Shown here: in pieces, positions 52,036 to 61,000 of the stretch
How the letters are laid out: every line of letters starts with the position of its first letter
How positions within the stretch are numbered: the first letter of the stretch is position 1
Assembly: GCA_963931865.1 (NCBI GenBank)
Contig: OZ007507.1
Location: 9,314,689-9,378,688 of the forward strand
Direction: 5' to 3'
DNA: 64,000 nt
Source: Axinella damicornis
Taxonomy: Eukaryota > Porifera > Demospongiae > Axinellida > Axinellidae
Position numbers and translations under genes: made by a program
Notes under the pieces: generated by a model
The model's input: only the letters and a program-made list of their open reading frames with translations
Databases searched by the model: none
Told to the model about the DNA's origin: nothing

Positions 52036-55000
52036 TGATTGCAGTAGATGTATTCAGAATGCAGTGGCCATATTATAGAATAAGCAGAAGTACCATACTC
52101 TCGCGAAAGAGCGCCCATGGGCGGTGCACCTTACATGCTCGCACTCTTTCGAGTGTTTCCTTTGTTTACGTACACCAAGTACAAGCAGCAGCAAGCAGCA
52201 AGCATGTGTGCGCCAGAGCACATCTGCATCGCTGGAGTCACATGCAATATCACCGCTCATCACGTCATCTTCACGGCCATCAAGTGCTCGCTGAAGTCCC
52301 GCATGGAGGTCCAGGGACCATGTATCTTCGTCTTCACAGGAAAGCCAGCACACATAGACACCATACATGTAGATATGGATACATAGTTTCTGTAAGCAAA
52401 CTTTCTTACCTCAGATATGCGTAGAACATTTCAAAACGTTTACAGATGTGCTCCACTGTCTGTCACACGAGGCATGAGGCTAGCACATGGGTGGACGCTC
52501 ACTTGAGTAAACTTTGACCCTATACAGGAAAAATTGAGCCAAAAGTAGGAGGTGGGCGCTCTTTCGCGAGAGTATGGTAATTGTATAAATATTCATGTCT
52601 CCCTCCAAAGGTTAATCAGCTTTGAATCTATTAGCAATGATTACCACTTTCTCTAACGTACAGCAAGCGGGAACAAAAGCAGCTCAACTTTCACATGATG
52701 GTCTGGCTGTGTGCCTACTATGAGTTCTTTAATATGAAGGTAATTAATAATTTACTCTTTTAATGCAGAAGTACGTAACTTGTTATGATTGCCATGGAGT
52801 TAGCATTATCACGTGTTGAACTACAACTACATAATAACTTTATAACTCATTTAAATTTGCTGTGTTATCTTTCAGAAATCATCTGCAGGGTTGGCAAACG
52901 GAATCTCTGCTGTCGTTGATTTGGAAGAACAACCATTGGCTATGTTACAATGTCTTCTGGATTCAAAGCTAATTAAACATAAAAACAGAGATGCTGATTG
53001 TATACTTGAAGTGTTGGATGGTGAGTGTATAACATTCTAGTGGTAGAGATAAAATGTTGGTTGCATGCTGCTTGTTTGTTGTACAGTATAGCAGAAACCA
53101 CCTGAAGATACGGACTAGACGGGCACTGTAACCATTCATATCCACACCATCCGCATGCCTGTTGAGTCCATGGTGGGACCATTTGAAGTTTCGTATTCGG
53201 CTTTTTCAGCAATTCTCCTGCGTAGAGAAGTGCCGGTAGATGTGGTCTATGCAGGAAATAATGCAATACTCAGAAGTTGAAGTGGTCCCACAACGGACTC
53301 GAACAGCATGTGTACAGTGCAATCACGGAGCAACCTTGATGATGATGTTGCCCGTCCAGTCCCGTGACTACAGCTAGTTTCTCCTGTGCAGAGCTTTGTT
53401 TAACCTTAATTGTACATTTTCTTGAGTTCTGATCGTTAATGCAAGTTATCTGCTGCTTCCGTGTCTGAAGCCAAGTCATGAATTTTGATGCCCAACCCTT
53501 TGATATCCTGGAGTCACAATCCATGTTATGTATGCCAGGCATTCATATGGCAGATCACAGACAGTTTGTTTTGATTTTGAGGAATAAGGAATCTCATTGT
53601 TTTGGCACTTCCTTCAAAATTCATGACTTGGCTTCAGACACGGAAGCAGCAGATACATCCTTGCATTGTTTGGGCACTTTCTGCATTTGAGGAATAAGGA
53701 ATCTCATTGTTTGGGGGCACTTTCTGCATTTGAGGAATAAGAAATCTCATTGTTTGGGCACTTTCTGCATTAGATGATTCCCTGATTGAGGTCCGCCACA
53801 TCCTCATCACTCTGGTGGGTGTGATTCTGGGTTCTCCACCTCGTACATCCTACTTATGGTATCTCCTGTTTCAACCTGAGAAGCTTCTGGGTTCGTACAT
53901 TCCAGGATTCTTGGTTAGTCCTACCATATTGGTGTACTTGTTTGGTACACCTTAACAAATCCTTATATCTAAGCAACCTCCAGTCATTAATAACATAGCG
54001 ACAAGACTAGTTTGGGAAGGCTGGTTCTCATTAATCGATTATACGCTTATGAGCATTGTGCATGCAATACATCAAACGTGGTAGACACGTCTTACAGCCC
54101 GTTTACACTAGTGCTTCAGATCGACACAGCTCAAACTTTGAATTACCTCATAATGTAAACATGACCAAACGCCCCGATCCGCTCCGTACTGGACCACCAA
54201 ACTCCATCGAACTGGGTCCGACCCAGAGCCCAAGTGTAAAGGGAATCGAACCCATTGGTAAGGCGTGGACGGGGGTGTAACGGTTGCCAATAGTATCGGA
54301 ACCAGATCACGAAGGGTCTGGTTTTGAGACTAGGGGTTGGGTTGCCATGGTGTTGTATATCGATCATGACTAGTCTTATGAGGATGTGGTTTGGGCACGT
54401 GACTAATCATGAACTTCGACCCCGAACCACACCTACATGGAGCACTCACGTGGTGTAGTGTAAACGCACCTCCCAGATCGATCTGGAGCGAATCCACCCT
54501 TCTTAGTCTGTAGCGTAAACAGGCTGTAAGCATCATAGCTACTGTTGAGGTGACATCCCCGAGCTAGTAGCAACAACTATTGTCTATGGTCTAGAGAGCT
54601 AGTGCAGTGCTACACACATGCAGCAGGTTGCATTCAGTACACTTGTATCATATTGAACAGAGGGCAGAGTCCATCTTTTTGGCATTATAATTGCTAGTAA
54701 ATCTAACTTCCATTTTGGGTTTAATTATAATACTAAAACCCTTTAGGACCCATAGCATATATATATATGGTTGTGAGACTTTCAGCTTCATGATGTCACC
54801 CCCGGCAATTTCCTTTGTAGAGTAGGATAGGGGGAGGTCAGCAACGTAGCCATGTCTGGGCTCAAGTGTAGAATGGCCTTGGTCGGCAATGCGGGCTATA
54901 GGGGCCTCCAGAACGGTATCAGCATTACTGGCATTGTCACAATGTGTTATAGGCTCCGGTAGGTAATTATACTCACTATAATGTCTCTTAGATATCTCGC

Positions 55001-58000
55001 AACCATGTTCTGCAGTGTTTGAGCATCAATATTCTGTATGCCAATGGAGTCTAGCTGGTAGATTGACTTAGAAACGAGCCATCTCACCTTGTAGAGCCTC
55101 AATTTCCAGCATTCAAGGTATCTACACCAGTTTATATAGCATTTCCCCGACAGCCTCAATTGGAAGTTCATTAATTGGTGGAGGTAGTAAGAGTCATGTT
55201 ACTTTGGATGGCTGAAATTACTACGGGAGCAGTTCCGAGCCAGCAACTCAAGAGTACAGTATGTTTAAGTGTTCTAGAGGCTGAAAATGACTTCGAGAAA
55301 GCTATGGATCATAAAGAGTTAATTAACCTCAGTGCTAGATTGGGGTGGTAGAAGCTATGAGCGTTGAAGCTTCTATATAGATCATAGAGGAACCTTTTCG
55401 CCATTGTTGACATTCATTGCTTCACTCCTATCCATTAGCTTCAGAGTGCTGTTGATCCAGATGTTGAAGACTTTTATGACACTGGCATTGAGCTGACTTC
55501 CACTGGTGTTTACAGCAGAGATGAATGTGCCAGATATGCCATGAAAGGAGTAATGAGCTTACACTCCTTGTATACTCTACTTTGGGCAAACATTGGGGTG
55601 ATGAGCATGGCCGTTTTATTTCTACCAAAAGCAGGCGATGTTATTCGAAGGAAGTTTATATCACCCCAAAGCACAGCGAACTCCTACTTTGCATCCCATC
55701 TCATGAAACTCTGGAGATGCATTCCTCAGAATCTGGGGATATCAGAAGAGGACTGCTCATTCCTTCTCAGGGCCTGCTTCATAAAGTTCTGTGAGGTAAA
55801 CCTTTGCACCAGCTCAATGCATATAATATAATACATTAGAAAAAAGTTCAATAGTTGTAATTAACGTAATTTATACACATAAAAATCTAATTTGAATTTT
55901 GTCATGGCTGATGGTGGCGACAGCAAAGCTGAAGGGCCCTTGCCATACACATTCTCGGAGCATAGCTGCCATTCATCTAGTACTGTCATCAGCAGTACAG
56001 TTCTCATGAAAGGCCCACCAAGGTTCTGACCACACCATTGTGATTGCTGTTGTGTACTGAACTGGCACTACCCTGATTTTTTGGTCTTCCCTTTCGCATC
56101 CACTGCTTGTTTGACAGCTTGTGGAGGTCTAAGTGTTCCATGCCTCCTGGCCTCCTACCGTCGAGACACCACAGTGGTGCAGAAAGCTAAAGAACTTGCA
56201 ACTCACATGCTGCTTTTTGTTCAAATTATTTTGTATGACTTATACGGTACACATCAACCAACAGTTGGCAAGGCATGACCTGTGCTTACTTCATATGCAC
56301 AATAATTAATTACCATGACATATGTACCACCTAATAGTACACAAAGGCAAATTAGTTTATGCAGTCTGCAGTCAATGTCAGAGACAGTTTATTGAATTCA
56401 GTTTTGAATGAAATGGTGGATTCATTTATCCATTTACAAGCAGGCATGAAACTACACCGTCTTGTCTTTGCTAACTGTTCGTAGTTTTCCTTCTACAGTT
56501 CAGCGGTGAGTATATGGCTGGAGAATGTTTCCATGGCACATACAACTCCCAAGAGGAATGTGAAACCTTTGAAGCACTTTGGCACAAATCAATCTTCCAG
56601 CCAGCATGGGTTGACATGCAACACCATGTAAGTGTGTGGTGGCCTAATGTAAAATGTGGACTGCAGACTTGAAACTCACTGACCTGTAGTCCCGTACCAG
56701 AAGTGAAGAGTGTTGTTTGCTGAATCGGCACATGAAACTGTTAGCCAGTTGTGTTGTTGCTGTTATGAATGTCGGAGTTGTGGAGGAGCTTTACAAATGC
56801 GAGACAAGCCTTGTGAGAGACGTTGATGGATACCCTAAAGAAGCTCATGTCACATGACTACCATGCATGCTGCCCGTGCCAAAGCGAGCAATGGCAGGCA
56901 ATAAAATTATTGCAGCACTCACAACTTCGCCATCAGTGTGAGTTTCAGCACATAAGCATCAGTGCTCGATGGCGATCATGACAGTGTGGTCAATCTCTGT
57001 AGGCCACTCCTAAGTAGTCAAACGTTACATACGTTTGTGGCACAATATTCCCCCCAGCAGGAGTTTAAAACATATATGCACTATACCACATTGATAGATT
57101 ATTGTTGAAGATTGAGTGTTCCTGCTACATATTTTTTCATTGTACAGCATCAACAAGTATGCAAAAATGAAGTCTTTTTGGAAATCAGGTAAGCTGTGGT
57201 ATCTACATACTCTCAGTCCCCAACCAATAGTTGCCAATTATTGACAGCAAGTTGTTAACTTAATCAGAAGGCATAGCAACCAATATCAGTAGCATTATCT
57301 TCAACCTCTACACGACTGCTCTGTGTAAATTCTATCCCCCTTTGTATTGCAGCTAGAAAAGTGGGACAAACTGTAGCACAAGGCGGATCCCTTGCACAGT
57401 AGAAGTTTACAGAGCATTGATTGTGTGTTTTATGGTATCTGTGTAACGCCCCACTCTAGTCAGCTTAAGTATTCATCCTAACTACTTGTACCATACTCTC
57501 GTGAAAGAGTGCCCATGGGCGGTGAACCTTACATGCTTGCCAAACAAGGGGTTGGGCACTCTTTCAAGTGTTCGCATTCAACCCCGGAAGAGCGCCCACC
57601 TTTGTTTACGTGCAGCGAGCAACAAGCGTGCGTGCATCAGAGCCCTCCCAGCACATCTACATCACTGTAATCACTAGCAATATCACCATTCACCACGTCA
57701 TCTTCACTGTCATCAAGCACTCACTGAGGTCCTGGGGCCTTGTATCCTCCAATTTCACAGGCAAGCCAACACACATAGACACCATAGAGACTTTCTGCAC
57801 GATTACGTCATGCTCACGTGAGGAAAGATACCAGGCCCTCTCCCACTTTTCCGTACTACTGCTGGGCGGGGCCTGGGAACAAAGCTACATCAAATGACAA
57901 AGTACAACCTTGGACTAACATAACATTATTGTGGTACAATACTCATAGAGTTGGTAGACTCTGTTATGCAAGCAGTGGTATAAACACACAATAAATTATA

Positions 58001-61000
58001 CGTCACTGCATCAAAATCTCAACTACAGATCCTATTGTTGTTGGCAAGCACTTCCATTCATGAACTGTTCCACTAAGGGCTTGCTAAGGCATCTGCCCAT
58101 GCAGTTAACACTATCACTGTCTTCCCTCTAGGCAATTTGATTCCTGCAACCCACACTTTCCGTCGACCTGTGAATTTGTTCAGAATGTACTGAGCAAGGC
58201 TGACATCTCTAAATTTCGCCTGTTGGCACATATCATCTTACAGCAGCCTCTACTTCAGGTAAGGGATATGTTCCTGGCTGCCGTGTGCATAGACAGTTGT
58301 TGTTTGTTTGTTTTTTGGGGGGGGGGGGGGGGGGGGGGGGGGGGTAGAACTATTGCTATATAAGCTGGTCCACCACAAAACCCTCAGCGTACAGAACCAC
58401 AACAACGTGCATACATTGCTGTAAACGAGCCTTACTGCTGAAGGTTATACATGTACATTACTGATAAAGACAGAACTAGACTCTATACTATATATTAAGT
58501 AACAATGGCAGGTGCCTGTATGGAGTGTTGCTCGCGCAAGACCATTACTCATACTGACTGAACCAGCTGACTGGAGAAACTGTGTTCCCCAAAATTGCTT
58601 TTTATGTGTTCCTGGAAAACATTGGCACTTGAGCTCCTGTTTGCAATGTATGTAGGAGAGATAGTACAAACTTGATACAACAACTTGCTCATAGGATGCA
58701 AGCCGTACTTTGAGTACACATCGATCGCCAAGCAAACTTCTATTGCGAATTGTGGGGAAAGTCCCTATGGGACACCACAGCAACTCCCAGTAGCATGTAA
58801 ATAGCCAGGATCTCATTCAGCCTCATGCGGGTGCTATTGGCCACTTTCTGGTTCGGTACTTTGGGAATTCGTGACACTGGGAGTCTTAACACTCAAATAT
58901 GAATTGTACATTGTCATAACGGCTTATAATTATTATGTTGTCTGTATTGTTGTATTATCATTGCATGTCCGCTCTATCCCTACATACTACATATCTACGG
59001 ACTCTATGATGGTTACCCCAAATGTTGATATTTGCTGGCTACTTTGTGTATATTTATTGTTTCACAGGCTAGTAGACTGTTGTTGCCTGTGTTGATTGAG
59101 TTCTACCAGTGGCTTCACTCAGACTTAGCATATTTGGTCACAGAAGAGCATGCCCATGAAATGACTGTTGGCAAAGTAGTATCTGAAGCCTCCAAGCACT
59201 ACTACTCTTCAGCCGGAAGAAAGGACCTCTCTGCATTGTACAAACACCTGAAAGGTTGGTGTCAGTTACATACGCTATGTACCGTATTTCTGCATGCGAT
59301 CAAACACCGCACTTGATTAGTGGCTGCCCTCGAATAATAGCCGCACCTCCAGAAAGGCTGAATGAAATAAATGCCACACTTGTTAGTAGCCACGGCTAGT
59401 GTTTGAATGGTCGTTGATCGATTGAAGCGCTTTGTCTAGCCCGTGACTGTTTCACTGTGAGCATGAAGAGACGAGAACAGATTGTTGGTCCATATTCCCC
59501 GAGAGCTGTCTAAGAACGTTTGGCATTTTCCGAGGTTGAGGCACGGGGGCAAGTGACGTGTGACCGGCTGAATTTTTTGCGACAGTAATGACTTTGGCTT
59601 TTCCTACCGTTTTGTCGGGGTGATTATGATGGTACCGCACGGCCCAAGGCTGAAACAAAACTTCTTCTTTGTGCATACATGGTGCTCCGATCCATTTCCT
59701 CGCTTCCTTAGTTATAGAAATGCTGCCTTTGATTAGTGGCCGCCCTCGAATAGTAGCCGCAGTAAATGACATGATGAAATAGATAGGAGCCGCTATGTTT
59801 GATCGCAGAAATACAGTATATGTTTCGAAAACTGTCATACACAATGTCTCTGAATATTTCTTCTTCTACACATATCATAATGTTCTTCAGATGCCTACGC
59901 AGAATACGTTCAGCTGATGGGTGAGGTAGATGGAGATGGTGATGAAGGCACATGTGCTGTTGTCCAAAAAAGTAGCTCGATATTTTTTATCACTGATGAA
60001 ACTCATCTTCTTCAACTGTTATCCACTTCAACAAACCCTGGGTGTCTCTACAGCATGATTGAAGGCATTGTGAGTTCTAGTTTCTGTCTCACTAATCTAT
60101 TAATGACCTGGAACAAAGAGGCCGGATCTTTGACTATGGCCTTGAGTGGCTGTTGATTTGGCAAAGCAGACTAACATTCTAACAACCAGAAGTGGAGTTT
60201 CCCATAACTGAATTCGAATGTGCTGAGCATAAACCACAATCATGCAGCTAGTGATGATCTAATTTCTGTAAGCCGCAGCTGTTAGAATGTACACACCTTT
60301 CGCTGCTAGACCTTCTTTGTACTGAGACTGCACGTGCATTGTATGCCTTGTGGATTTTCTTAGGCAGCACTATTGTGGTCTGAATGTGACAGTTTGGATA
60401 ACTTCAAATATTGGTGTTCGAACTTCCTGAAATACTTTTGAAATGGAGGTGTTCAAATTAGTGGAAGGTTTGAATTTATAGAATCACTACATGGTAACAC
60501 AGATGCCCAAGGCCTTACTTATTTCCAAGTTTGTAGCAATAAATATATATTGTAACCTACTCAGATCAAGTGCCACAATACCACTCTGGATATTTTGGAA
60601 GAGATAACCCGTATGCACAGATACAGCCATATGAAAAAGTACACAACGGAGCCCTACACCTCACTGATTCACCCTACTGAGTTCAAGCAGAACACATCCA
60701 TCATGGGAACATTTGCAATGTGAGTTTGTAATACAGTTCGTTTTGTGTAAAATTTGCATCTTATAATATATATGTTGCCTGTTGGAGATCTATTGGCATA
60801 GTAACTGTTATACTGATTTAGATGCCATTCCTTCAAGTGTAACATGTATAAGCAGTAATTTGGCATAATCTCAATTCATTCACAGCACTACTGGTCATGA
60901 TGATTTTGAACAGTTGGTGAGAATGAGGTATCAGCACTATACTGCATCTACAACCGTCCTCACTGAGTTCTGTGGCTCTGCTAGCATTTTGGAGGTTCCT

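Noticed and set aside
53020..53773. ORFs such as 53478-53690 as coding exons
   Set aside because: They run through the direct repeat array and do not fit phase 1 on both sides. Exon 53020 joins 53774 in phase.
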